From positions 1 to 16,998 of the forward strand of contig CAZRQV010000037.1 in assembly GCA_964602445.1 (NCBI GenBank): a DNA stretch of 16,998 nucleotides. The letters are read 5' to 3'. Every line of letters begins with the position of its first letter. Within the stretch, counting starts at the first letter, position 1. This stretch comes from HGM12587 sp964602445 (GTDB lineage: Bacteria; Bacillota; Clostridia; Lachnospirales; Lachnospiraceae). The position numbers and the translations under genes are program-made. Below the pieces are notes generated by a model that did no database searches, was not told the DNA's origin, and saw nothing but the letters and a program-made list of their open reading frames with translations. Below are positions 1-7,400 of the stretch, piece by piece.

Positions 1-135
1 TCCCTTCTTATGTAAAATAGTCCGCAACAAAAATGTAGGATAACTGCTTATTATCATTCAGAAGTAGGCGTTCGTTTGTTAGAAATCTAGAAGCATACCA
101 TATTATGTCGTGCTACCTACCATTCTATGACGTAA

Positions 136-198
136 AAAGATTTCTTCTTGTGTCGTATTATAAAAACGTGCTTGAAAGACACAGCCGGCAAAATCTTT
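136..198. repeat. Two-part inverted repeat upstream of the element's control genes
   Basis: AAAGATTT (136-143) is complementary to AAATCTTT (191-198). Nested inside, TGTGTC (149-154) is complementary to GACACA (178-183). The loop of about 23 bases contains an AT-rich TATTATAAA stretch. This could be a leader hairpin or a two-half-site operator for the gene at 230. No T-run follows, so it is not a typical terminator. Bases 1-135 show no gene or signal I can support. Confidence 0.4.
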
Positions 199-229
199 CG
201 ACAAATAAAAGAAAGTATAGGTACATGAT

Positions 230-640
230 ATGTGTTATTTAGAAAGTTTGTTATTTAGAGAAAATATGCCATCTGCAATTATGTTCATGAACTCCAATAA
301 ATCAGGACGTAATATTAGTAAAAAGGTGGAAAAAGCAAGAGAGAAGTGTTTCTTTCGTGGCATCAATGTAGGACATGAGTTCGTAGTTAGCAAAGGACCG
401 AACAGAGATATTGATAGACCTGCTATTAATGCATTGATTTCACTGGTTTTAAGACATGGATATAAGGTTGTGGTAGTCGATAAATTAACAGATATTACAA
501 TGGATATCTATGATTTGGAGGCGTTCTTGGATGATGCTGCATATGCAGGAGTAAAAGTGTTTGAACTTTCCACCATGAAGTATAGAAGATGTGTAAATGT
601 GACAGATATGCTCTTTTTTGAGTTCTTCAGAAAATGGTAA
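230..640 (+). CDS. Recombinase-like protein, catalytically degenerate
   Basis: A 136-residue protein resembling the N-terminal catalytic fold of serine recombinases (resolvases). Seen in the sequence: a first strand (residues 15-21) ending near Ser22, where the catalytic Ser lies in the family; a DRPAINAL segment (62-69) matching the family's 'RPGL..L' helix; and a VVVVDKLTD stretch (80-88) where active enzymes have 'VVVWKLDRLSR'. The arginines expected after the first strand and in the 'DRLSR' motif are absent, and there is no DNA-binding or zinc-ribbon C-terminus. Catalysis is therefore unlikely. ATG at 230 is the longest start; ATG at 266 (residue 13) sits right before the domain and is an alternative. 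Both have weak ribosome sites. Its stop overlaps the next gene's ATG (634), suggesting coupled translation. The family link is inferred by eye and its role is unknown; a regulatory or structural role in the element is possible. Confidence 0.6.
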   Translation: MCYLESLLFRENMPSAIMFMNSNKSGRNISKKVEKAREKCFFRGINVGHEFVVSKGPNRDIDRPAINALISLVLRHGYKVVVVDKLTDITMDIYDLEAFLDDAAYAGVKVFELSTMKYRRCVNVTDMLFFEFFRKW

Positions 641-1008
641 CAGTGCATATGGAATATAACAATATGATAATCGGAGACGCCATTCGCGAGTTAAGAAAAG
701 CACATCATATGACACAAATGGAACTGGCAGAGAAATTAGATATAAGTTTTACGCATTGCTCTCAACTTGAGCAAGGACGTCATAAAATGAGTGTTGATTT
801 GCTCTTTCGTATGATGACATTGTTTCAGGTGGATGCAAATACAATTTTAGGCATTACGGAAACGGAAGAAGAACGAAATGCGAAGCTGTTTTCTGGGATT
901 CAAGATAAGATAGATGGACTTGAGCCTAAACAACGAGAGCAGTTTCTTAATTCTTGTAAATTAATGTTGGATGGTTTTTCTGCAAGAAAAGAAAGTATGG
1001 TTAGATAG
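634..1008 (+). CDS. XRE-family helix-turn-helix repressor
   Basis: A 124-residue DNA-binding regulator. The Cro/CI-type HTH spans about residues 13-72. The GDAIRELRKAHHMTQMELAEKL stretch carries helix 1, the turn and helix 2, and ISFTHCSQLEQGRH carries the recognition helix. A helical C-terminus (about 78-118, TEEERNAKLFSGIQDKIDGLEP onward) probably serves for dimerisation or ligand sensing. It starts within the last codons of the preceding gene (ATGGTAA overlap) and ends one base before a possible ATG of the next, so the three genes look translationally coupled. ATGs at 649 and 664 are alternative starts; 664 is closer to the domain. In integrative elements such proteins usually repress excision and transfer genes. 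The palindrome at 2064-2076 on the integrase promoter is a possible target, which is inference. Confidence 0.85.
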   Translation: MVTVHMEYNNMIIGDAIRELRKAHHMTQMELAEKLDISFTHCSQLEQGRHKMSVDLLFRMMTLFQVDANTILGITETEEERNAKLFSGIQDKIDGLEPKQREQFLNSCKLMLDGFSARKESMVR

Positions 1009-1009
1009 G

Positions 1010-1441
1010 ATGAGAAGAAATAGAAAAAAGAAGAAAGTATCAAAATATCCAGTTCGATGTATTGTCCTGTTGTCCGTAGAGCCACAGGAAGGAATTGATT
1101 ATGTTGAGAAAAAGGAGAATAAGCAGCTCAGATATATTGAGGAGTATGCAAAAGCGAACAACCTAGTTCCTATGAAAATACTTCGAAAGGGAATTCTAGG
1201 TGCGAATGGAAAAAGAGCACTCCTTGGAAACGCTGTTAAATTATTGGAAAAAGGTGTTGCTGAAGCAATACTTGTAGCAAACATGGAAGCGATATCTTAC
1301 GGAATTGCAGATGCATATATGCGGGTTGGCATTGTAAAAGAACATGGGTATAGAGTGTTTTCTGTTGATGAAGGGGAACTAGGTTTAAATCTGTATCAAC
1401 AGACTGTTAATACAAGTGCGGAGGAAGTAAGTTATGGATAA
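1010..1441 (+). CDS. Second recombinase-like protein, coupled to the MazF-type toxin
   Basis: A protein of about 143 residues with a very basic N-terminus (RRNRKKKK, residues 2-9), then a resolvase-like outline. It has a first strand CIVLLSVE with Ser22 near the catalytic position, a QLRYIEEYAKANN helix (39-51), and an AILVANMEAISY segment (86-97) where active enzymes read 'VVLVWKLDRLSR'. The catalytic arginines are missing and no C-terminal DNA-binding domain follows. The reading frame is open from an earlier ATG at 971 inside the XRE gene. I chose 1010, one base after the XRE stop, because the domain begins just after it. The stop overlaps the toxin gene's ATG by 8 bp, the spacing normal for an antitoxin gene. 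It resembles the protein at 230-640 in fold outline but not closely in sequence. An antitoxin role is inference from position only. Confidence 0.62.
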   Translation: MRRNRKKKKVSKYPVRCIVLLSVEPQEGIDYVEKKENKQLRYIEEYAKANNLVPMKILRKGILGANGKRALLGNAVKLLEKGVAEAILVANMEAISYGIADAYMRVGIVKEHGYRVFSVDEGELGLNLYQQTVNTSAEEVSYG

Positions 1442-1799
1442 GATTGTACGTGGTGATGTTATATGGGCAGATTTAGGTGAACATCCAGGGTTACATTTGC
1501 AGTCAGGTCGTAGACCATGTGTAGTTATTAGTACAGATAAGGCAAATCAATCATCGAATACTTATAATGTGATTCCGGGTACAACAAAGCAAAATGAGGA
1601 TGATTTTCCAGTTCATCAGAAACTAATGCCAAGAGATATAAGTGGATATCTAGGAAAGCCAACTATTTTCCTTGCGGAGCAAATCTGTACGATTGATAAA
1701 AAACAGGTGCTTTGTAAAGTGGGACACGTTGATAAGAAAAGCGAAGCAATTAGCAAGATAAATCAGATAATTGTTCGTCAACTAGCATTAGATATGTAA
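1434..1799 (+). CDS. mazF: PemK/MazF-type endoribonuclease toxin
   Basis: A 121-residue member of the MazF/PemK (CcdB-fold) family, whose members cleave RNA in the cytoplasm at short sequences. Motifs seen: RGDVIWADLG (6-15), the SGRRPCVVIS strand (24-33), a TT pair (50-51) after NVIP, and AEQICTIDKK (81-90). Arg27 and Thr50/Thr51 align with the catalytic Arg and Thr known from Bacillus MazF. The usual 'EQIRTID' reads EQICTID here, a Cys replacing Arg. Length is normal for the family. No classical MazE/AbrB-type antitoxin lies upstream; the adjacent gene is the recombinase-like protein, with an 8-bp overlap. In mobile elements such toxins may stabilise the element, but some PemK-like proteins there act without a known antitoxin. 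Confidence 0.88.
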   Translation: MDKIVRGDVIWADLGEHPGLHLQSGRRPCVVISTDKANQSSNTYNVIPGTTKQNEDDFPVHQKLMPRDISGYLGKPTIFLAEQICTIDKKQVLCKVGHVDKKSEAISKINQIIVRQLALDM

Positions 1800-1832
1800 A
1801 AAATAAATGAGAGATGTTCATGCTGAGGGAAA

Positions 1833-2033
1833 ATGAGTAATACTGATAATAAGAAAATTTTAAAACAAACTGATTTGTATGAAATCCTACCTTTTAGAAA
1901 AACTAAAATATTACAATTGCTGCGTTCGGGAGAACTGCCCGTTGTAAAAGTGGGAAAGGATTATATAACAACTTATGAGTTGCTGGAGAAATGGATAAAA
2001 GAAAATGTGGGAGGTGAGATATTCTACGATTGA
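1833..2033 (+). CDS. xis: Excisionase-type small wHTH protein
   Basis: A 66-residue protein with an excisionase/MerR-like winged helix: QTDLYEILPFRKTKILQLLR (12-31) forms the two helices, and the wing is GELPVVKVGKDYITT (33-47), followed by a final helix. Proteins of this family bend DNA at attachment sites and tip the integrase toward excision. The start has a clear ribosome site (GAGGG, about 6 bases before ATG). It lies just upstream of the integrase gene, as is usual, but the integrase has its own promoter, whose -35 overlaps this gene's final codons. Confidence 0.85.
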   Translation: MSNTDNKKILKQTDLYEILPFRKTKILQLLRSGELPVVKVGKDYITTYELLEKWIKENVGGEIFYD

Positions 2034-2058
2034 TGAAAAAATAGATAGATGTTATAAT
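2030..2058 (+). promoter_or_regulatory. Sigma-A type promoter for the integrase gene
   Basis: A -35 TTGATG (2030-2035) and a perfect -10 TATAAT (2053-2058) are separated by exactly 17 bases. Transcription would start near 2065, leaving a leader of about 37 bases before the integrase ATG. The ribosome site GAGGTGAT (2091-2098) is strong. The -35 overlaps the 3' end of the excisionase gene, so integrase can be expressed separately from it. Confidence 0.75.
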
Positions 2059-2063
2059 GCAAG

Positions 2064-2076
2064 AATGAACTTCATT
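2064..2076. promoter_or_regulatory. Candidate operator palindrome at the integrase transcription start
   Basis: AATGAA-C-TTCATT is a perfect 6-bp inverted repeat around one base, placed right at the predicted start point of the integrase promoter. A repressor bound here would block initiation. The XRE protein of this element is the obvious candidate. A 13-bp palindrome can arise by chance in AT-rich DNA, so confidence is limited. Confidence 0.4.
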
Positions 2077-2101
2077 TTATTGCCAGATTTGAGGTGATAG
2101 A

Positions 2102-3283
2102 ATGAGAGAGATAAATTATAAACTGAATAAAATGCAAATTGTGTTCCGACAAGATGGACGGTATTTTGGGAGAATTACTGTAAAAGGAAAGCGAAAAGAT
2201 TTTTATGGTGCTACAAAAGCAGAAGTGAAGCAAAAAGCTAGAGAATATCTTCTTAAAGTGGAAAATGGATTCACAGATGCGAAACGTATTCGATTTGACG
2301 ATTACATGATTTATTGGTTGGAAAATTTCAAATGGAACTATATTGAACCATCATCTTATACCAGATTATATAGGACTTATCAATGCCAGATTAAACCAGT
2401 TCTTGGAAATGTAATGATAGGAGACATAACAAGAGAGATGGTTCAGAATATGATTGATGAACATGCAAATCCGACGAAAGCAAGTACAACGCCATTGGCG
2501 AGATCTGGATTGAAAAAACTTGCGCAACAGATGAATGCAGTAATGCGAAAGGCTGTTGAACAAGGTGTAATTAGTAGTAATCCATGCGATGGTTTATTAA
2601 TCCCTGTGGAAAGTTGTATTCAAGTGGAAACCAAACATCAAATTACTATGGATGATGAGCAAATTGAGGAGTTCAAAGAAGCATGTTTGTCTAGGTATAA
2701 GTCTTCAGGAGAATATAAAAGTAGAGATTACTTTATTTTGTTGCTAATATTAAATCTTGGATTGCGTGTAGGAGAAGCACTCGCTCTTGAATGGAGTGAT
2801 ATTGATTTGTCTAAAAAACTTGTATATATTCGTAAGACGATACAAAGCAATATCATGACAGATAAGAATAATATTTCTAACGTTTCTTCAAGGGTAAAAT
2901 ATTCTACAAAAACGTCTGCTGGTGTTCGTGTGATTAAGTTAAATGAAAAGGTTTTGTATTATATAAGGGAACTTAAGCTTTTTGACGAAAGAAACAAAAT
3001 CGATTCTGTTTATGTATGCAGTACGAGAGTCGGGACAAGAAACTCTGCCAGAAATTTACAGCGAAGCTTAGATAGACTTGTTGCAAATACAACTATCAAA
3101 GATAGGATTACACTTCATACGTTAAGGCATACGTTTGGTTCAACAATGCTAAGACGTGGTGTGTCAATTGAAGTAGTGAGTAAGTTGATGGGACATGCAA
3201 ATATCACAATTACATATACCAAGTATATTCATATACTGCAAGAGCAACAGGCTTTGGCGATGGATATGGTACAAATATGTTAA
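2102..3283 (+). CDS. int: Tyrosine-type site-specific integrase
   Basis: A 393-residue phage/Tn916-type integrase that inserts and excises the element. The N-terminus (about 1-55) is an AP2-like arm-binding domain (KMQIVFRQDGRYFGRITVKG). A SAM-like core-binding domain follows (about 62-165), then the catalytic domain (about 180-385). Catalytic residues seen: Arg222 (LGLRVGEAL), Lys270 in the beta-hairpin (STKTSAGVR), His339 and Arg342 (HTLRHTFG), His365 (LMGHANI) and Tyr375 (YTKYIHI; Tyr372 is less likely). All six are present and the length is normal, so the enzyme should be active. The ATG follows a strong GAGGTGAT ribosome site. Arm-site-like repeats and an attachment site follow directly, as expected for an integrase at the element's end. 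Confidence 0.96.
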   Translation: MREINYKLNKMQIVFRQDGRYFGRITVKGKRKDFYGATKAEVKQKAREYLLKVENGFTDAKRIRFDDYMIYWLENFKWNYIEPSSYTRLYRTYQCQIKPVLGNVMIGDITREMVQNMIDEHANPTKASTTPLARSGLKKLAQQMNAVMRKAVEQGVISSNPCDGLLIPVESCIQVETKHQITMDDEQIEEFKEACLSRYKSSGEYKSRDYFILLLILNLGLRVGEALALEWSDIDLSKKLVYIRKTIQSNIMTDKNNISNVSSRVKYSTKTSAGVRVIKLNEKVLYYIRELKLFDERNKIDSVYVCSTRVGTRNSARNLQRSLDRLVANTTIKDRITLHTLRHTFGSTMLRRGVSIEVVSKLMGHANITITYTKYIHILQEQQALAMDMVQIC

Positions 3284-3286
3284 AAG

Positions 3287-3305
3287 TGGTGTCAAAATGG
3301 TGTCA
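3287..3305 (+). repeat. Paired direct repeats, likely integrase arm-binding sites
   Basis: TGGTGTCA occurs at 3287-3294 and again at 3298-3305, an 11-bp period that places both on the same DNA face. They lie between the integrase stop and the attachment core. Short paired repeats in this position are the usual arm-type sites bound by the N-terminal domain of tyrosine integrases. No other copy was seen in the window; the matching arm on the other side would lie at the far end of the element. Confidence 0.55.
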
Positions 3306-3361
3306 GAGAGAAAACAGAGTAAAGAAAACTCAGTAGATAGTAGGGGTGGAGAGGTTCGGAC

Positions 3362-3386
3362 ACGGGTTCGATTCCCCTCAGGTCCA
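3362..3386 (+). other. Attachment site (attR or attL): displaced 3' end of a tRNA or tmRNA gene
   Basis: The segment reads as a T-arm with loop TTCGATT (3367-3373) and stem halves ACGGG and CCCCT, then a 7-base acceptor half CAGGTCC and a discriminator A (3386) with no encoded CCA. Bases just before it (TTCGGACACGGG) look like the 3' part of tmRNA genes. No 5' half of an RNA gene precedes it. One stem pair is C-C; a G at 3363 would restore AGGGG/CCCCT. That fits a hybrid site joining element DNA on the left to the original gene end on the right. The intact gene should lie at the element's other end, on the same strand. Whether the target is a tRNA or ssrA is not resolved. Confidence 0.65.
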
Positions 3387-3390
3387 CTCG

Positions 3391-3417
3391 AAAGTGTCGT
3401 TTTACGGCACTTTTTTT
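3391..3417 (+). terminator. Rho-independent terminator of the displaced RNA gene
   Basis: An AAGTGTCG stem (3392-3399) pairs with CGGCACTT (3405-3412), including one T-G pair, around a TTTTA loop. A run of seven T follows (3411-3417). It sits five bases after the acceptor end of the RNA-gene remnant, so it is probably that gene's original terminator, now separated from it by the element. It also stops transcription leaving the integrase gene. Confidence 0.8.
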
Positions 3418-3449
3418 AATGCCAAAGTGTTCGTAAAAGTTGAAAAAAC

Positions 3450-3477
3450 TTGCATATAACGAAATAAGTGGTATAAT
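3450..3477 (+). promoter_or_regulatory. Promoter of the cohesin-like/subtilase operon
   Basis: TTGCAT (3450-3455) and TATAAT (3472-3477) are 16 bases apart. The predicted start near 3484 gives a leader of about 135 bases before the ATG at 3620. In that leader I see only a weak GGGA-AA-TCCC hairpin before a T-run (about 3525-3547), which could be an attenuator, and no riboswitch that I recognise. The promoter lies on the chromosomal side of the attachment site, so the operon does not depend on the element. Confidence 0.6.
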
Positions 3478-3619
3478 AAAGCGAAATTGTGTTTTTTTAA
3501 AGCAATGCCGCATCCGGAACAGCAGGGAAATCCCGAAATTTTTTTGTCCCAAACACTTTAATGTGATACAGAGATACACTGTTCTAGTGATGCAAACAAA
3601 AAACGTGAGGAGAGGAACA

Positions 3620-4480
3620 ATGAAAAAGTTAGTTGCCATGATGACAATTGCTCTTGCTGTAACATCGGCAGGATTTCCTGTTTCAGCAGCAGAAGAAAAG
3701 TCAGTGTGGATCAATACCAGTGAAGCAGTACTGGAAAATGATCAGCTGAAAGTTTCCGTTCAGTCTAACGGCGAAGTGACAGACGGTCTGCTGGAACTTA
3801 AATACGATGCAGATGTTTTGTCCATTACGGAATCAGAGATTGCAATGAATGAAAATGTTGCGATGTATTCCGTCAATGTGGAAAATGAAACGGTAAAAAT
3901 TGCATTTCTGTCAGAAGATGCGATGGAAGAAGGAGCATTTGTAACTCTGAATTTTATTCTGAATTCAGAAACAACGCTGGAAGATGCAAAAAAAGCGTTG
4001 GAAAACTTAACAGGAACCAACTACAAAGAGGATGGAAGCGTTATTCCGGAATCAGAAGTAGGAATTATCAGTTCTGCAAATGATAATGGAACAGATGGTG
4101 GAGACAAAGAGGATCCATCGAAACCGGATGAGGGAGATAAAGACGATACCTCCAAACCGGGAACCGGAGATAAGGAGGATAAAGATGATACCTCCAAACC
4201 GGGAACAGGGGATAAAAATGATAAGAATGATTCCTCTGATCAGGGAAAAAATGACAGCAGTACATCAAAACCATCCGGTGGTTCCGGCAACCAGACAAAT
4301 AACAGTACCTCCAAAACAGAGAGTGCGTCCGGCAGCCAGAATACAGCAACTGCCGGTACCAGTGCAAAAACAGGAGATCACAGTCAGATTTTGATTCCGG
4401 TTGTATTGGCAGCAGCGGCAGCAGGTGTGTTTGGTGTAACCAGATATTGGAAGAAGGGAGAAGAAAAAAATGAAATTTAA
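3620..4480 (+). CDS. Secreted, wall-anchored cohesin-like protein
   Basis: A 286-residue surface protein. The start at 3620 is set by a strong ribosome site (GAGGAGAGGA) and a signal peptide beginning MKKLVAMM, cleaved after VSA at about residue 23; the frame stays open upstream to 3440, but that part is not protein-like. Residues about 28-150 look like a cohesin-type beta sandwich: GLLELKYDADVLSIT (56-70) and VKIAFLSEDAMEEGAFVTLNFIL (92-114) match the strand pattern of cohesins. A stalk (about 155-245) rich in Asp, Lys, Ser and Gly follows, with imperfect repeats of DDTSKPGTGDK. The C-terminus has SAKTGD (248-253), a hydrophobic span (about 256-275) and a basic tail, a sortase-like sorting signal that is not LPXTG. 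It overlaps the subtilase gene by 11 bp. A docking role for the protease is inference. Confidence 0.82.
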   Translation: MKKLVAMMTIALAVTSAGFPVSAAEEKSVWINTSEAVLENDQLKVSVQSNGEVTDGLLELKYDADVLSITESEIAMNENVAMYSVNVENETVKIAFLSEDAMEEGAFVTLNFILNSETTLEDAKKALENLTGTNYKEDGSVIPESEVGIISSANDNGTDGGDKEDPSKPDEGDKDDTSKPGTGDKEDKDDTSKPGTGDKNDKNDSSDQGKNDSSTSKPSGGSGNQTNNSTSKTESASGSQNTATAGTSAKTGDHSQILIPVVLAAAAAGVFGVTRYWKKGEEKNEI

Positions 4481-7400
4481 ACGTGTTTTTGCAGCATTTT
4501 TAGCAGTATTCATGATGACCTCTTCTCTTGGAAACATGGGTACTGTTCAGGCGGCAGAAAAAACAGCGGCAGAAGAAACTGCAGAAACAGAAGAAGCTGC
4601 CACAGTGGAAACCGTAGGTGATGTAACCTTAAAGGAAGTGGATACAGCGATTAAAAATACAGATCTGTATGCACTGCACACAGGAAAAGAAGAAGCATTG
4701 GAAGTGCTTCCGGAAGAAGATGAACTGGTTCGTGTCCTGATCATGGTAGAAGGTGATTCTGTCATTGAGAATAACGCGAAAGCAGATCTGAATCTTTATA
4801 CAGAACTTCAGATGCATACGATCGAATCCAAACAGGATCGTGTCATTTCTAAAATCGAAAGAAATGTACTGGCAGGGGAAGATCTGAATGTCAGATACCA
4901 GTACAGCTGGCTGTTAAACGGAATTGCAGCGGAAGTAGAATACGGCATGATCGATGAGATTGAAAAGATCAGCGGTGTTGAAAAAGTCATTCTTCAGCCA
5001 ATGTATGAACTGGAAGATGAAATAGTAAACAGCAGCTCCAGAACGATCGCAGACGGTGGAATGATCGGCCGTGAAGATACCTGGACAAGCGGATATACAG
5101 GAAAAGGAATTAAAATTGCGATCATTGATACCGGTCTTGATGATGATCATCAGAATTTCCAGGCAATGTCAGAAGAAAAATTGACAGAAGATTCTGCAAC
5201 AAAAGAATCGGTTGCGGCAGTTCTGGATCAGTTAAATGCAAGCACATTGTACCCGAATCTGACCGTAGATCAGGTGTACTATAACAATAAAGTTGCCTTT
5301 GGGTTTAACTACGTAGACAAGAGCACTGTGATCAACCATTCTACAGACTCTATGGGTGACCATGGAACACACGTAGCAGGAATCGCAGCTGCTAACGATC
5401 TGGGCAATGGAGAAGCCGTTGGTGTTGCTCCGGATGCACAGTTATATGTAATGAAGATCTTTGGTGCAAACGGCGGAGCTTATGCAGAAGATATCCTTGC
5501 CTCTATCGAAGATGCATTGATGCTTGATGCAGATGTGATCAACATGAGCCTTGGATCTAATGCCGGATTTACTTCCGGTGGGGAAGAAGTAGATGCGATC
5601 TATGCCCGTGTAGGAGAAACGAATACCATTCTTGCAGTAGCAGCAGGAAACTCTACTACCGCAGGACTTGGAAATATGTGGGGAACAGATACAAACCTGA
5701 CCTCAAATCCGGATAACAGTATCATCAGTTCTCCGGCAACTTATCAGAATGTTACTTCTGTAGCAAGTGTTGAAAACGTTGCAATCAAGAGTGACTATAT
5801 TGAGGCTGCAGGAAGCAAATTCGGATATATCGAAGGAACGGATGGAATGAATGAATCCGTTGCTATTCTTGCAGGAAAAGAATATGACTATGCAATGGTT
5901 GGAAATTACGGACAGACATTAGAAGATTTCACCAGTGCAGATGTAGCTGGAAAGATTGCTGTAGTACAGCGTGGTATTTCAAACTTTACTTCAAAACATG
6001 AACTTGCACAGGAAGCAGGTGCGGTTGCATGTATCGTTTACAATAACACCGTGGGAAGTTTAAATATGGGTCTGACAGACGGTACAGGAACCATCCCTTG
6101 CTTCTCTATTACATTAGCAGCAGGAGAATGTCTTGCAGCTGCAAAAGAAGAAAATGCAGATGCGAAGATCTTAATCGCAAAAGAAAAAGCACTGCTTCCA
6201 AATGACGATGCAGGAAAAATGAGTGATTTCTCTTCTTGGGGAGCATCACCGGATTTAAGTCTGGAACCGGATATCACAGGACCGGGTGGAAATATTTATT
6301 CTACTCGAGACGGCGGAAGTTATGGTCTTATGAGCGGTACTTCCATGGCAACTCCAAACGTTGCAGGTATTTCTGCATTGGTAATGCAGTATGCAAAAGC
6401 GATGAATCCGCAGATGGCAGACGATGAACTCCATGATTATGTGAATTCATTGCTGATCAGTACTTCGACTCCGGTTGTTTATGAGGAAGAAACAGGGCTG
6501 ACTTATTCTCCGAGACTTCAGGGTTCCGGTCTGGCAAATGCTTACAGTGCCACAAAAACAAAAGCATATCTGTCTGTAGATGGCAACGAAATGCCGGAAG
6601 CAGAACTTTTTGATGATGTGGACAGAACCGGAAATTACAATTTTACATATCATGTAAATAACTTCGGAGAACATGCAATCTATTATGTGCTGTCTACCAA
6701 TGCGCAGACAGAAGATGTGATCACAGATGAACTTGGCAATTTCATGTCTCTGACTCCAAAGGCATTAAGCGCAGCAACTGCTGAAAGTAGCGACAGCTTT
6801 GTGTTTACATATGACTACGATGAAAATGGAGCAACAGATACCCATGATGCAAGAGAATTGTATCTGGCATCTGTAAGCGGCACAAAAGAAAAAGAAGCTG
6901 GTGCAGAATTCAGATATGAAGTGGATACTGTGGAAGGCTCTGACCGTGCAGACGTACAGGCATATCTGGATGCACTGACAGGAAAAGAAAGCGAAGCTGA
7001 TCTTGCAGATCAGGTACTGAAAGTAGAAGCAGGAAAAACTGCAGATGTTAATGTGTCTGTTTCTTTATCCGCAGCAGATAAAGAATATATGGATACTTAT
7101 TATGAAAATGGTGCTTATGTAGAAGGATTTACTAATTTAACTGCAAGAAGTACCGGAGATGTGGATCTTTCTATGCCATATCTGGGATTCTATGGAGACT
7201 GGACAGAAGCTCCGATCATCGATTACGGTTATTATTGGGATGATTCAGAAACTTCAAATGTAAACCAGTATTGGAACATTATCTGGACAACCATTCAGGG
7301 AACAGACTGGATGCCGGGTCTGAATCCATATCTGGAAGATGAACCATTCGATCAGAAGAATATGACCATGTCACCAAATGATGACGGAATCACAGACAGC

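Larger units (their letters stand above)
1..3386 (+). mobile_element. Right end of an integrated element (ICE or genomic island type)
   Basis: This stretch holds a compact control and recombination module: two recombinase-like genes, an XRE repressor, a MazF-type toxin, an excisionase and a tyrosine integrase, all on the + strand. It ends in a T-arm-like attachment site. The integrase next to that site marks the right boundary. The left end, any conjugation genes and the 5' part of the target RNA gene lie outside the window, so the element class cannot be named. The genes here look more AT-rich than the protease and copper operons to the right, which fits acquisition by transfer. Nothing resembling the attachment core was seen in the first 229 bases, so the left boundary is not here. 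Confidence 0.8.

Noticed and set aside
3340..3390. A complete tRNA gene
   Set aside because: Only the T-arm and acceptor 3' half are present; no D-arm, anticodon arm or 5' acceptor half precedes them.
3440..3619. N-terminal extension of the cohesin-like protein
   Set aside because: The frame is open, but it includes the -10 promoter element, lacks a ribosome site at its ATG, and is not protein-like. A strong ribosome site and signal peptide start at 3620.
3484..3619. Riboswitch in the leader of the surface operon
   Set aside because: I compared it by eye with common Clostridia classes such as c-di-GMP, cobalamin and T-box and found no conserved core; only a weak 4-bp hairpin is visible.
3292..3714. 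Minus-strand frame across the attachment site and operon promoter
   Set aside because: It covers the terminator, promoter and signal-peptide region of the + strand gene and has no family features.
4100..4240. CRISPR-like or mobile repeat in the cohesin-like gene
   Set aside because: The repeats are in-frame coding repeats of the low-complexity stalk (TSKPGTGDK units) with no spacers.
4440..4500. Frameshift fusion between the cohesin-like gene and the subtilase
   Set aside because: The subtilase has its own ribosome site, ATG and signal peptide. The 11-bp overlap is ordinary translational coupling.
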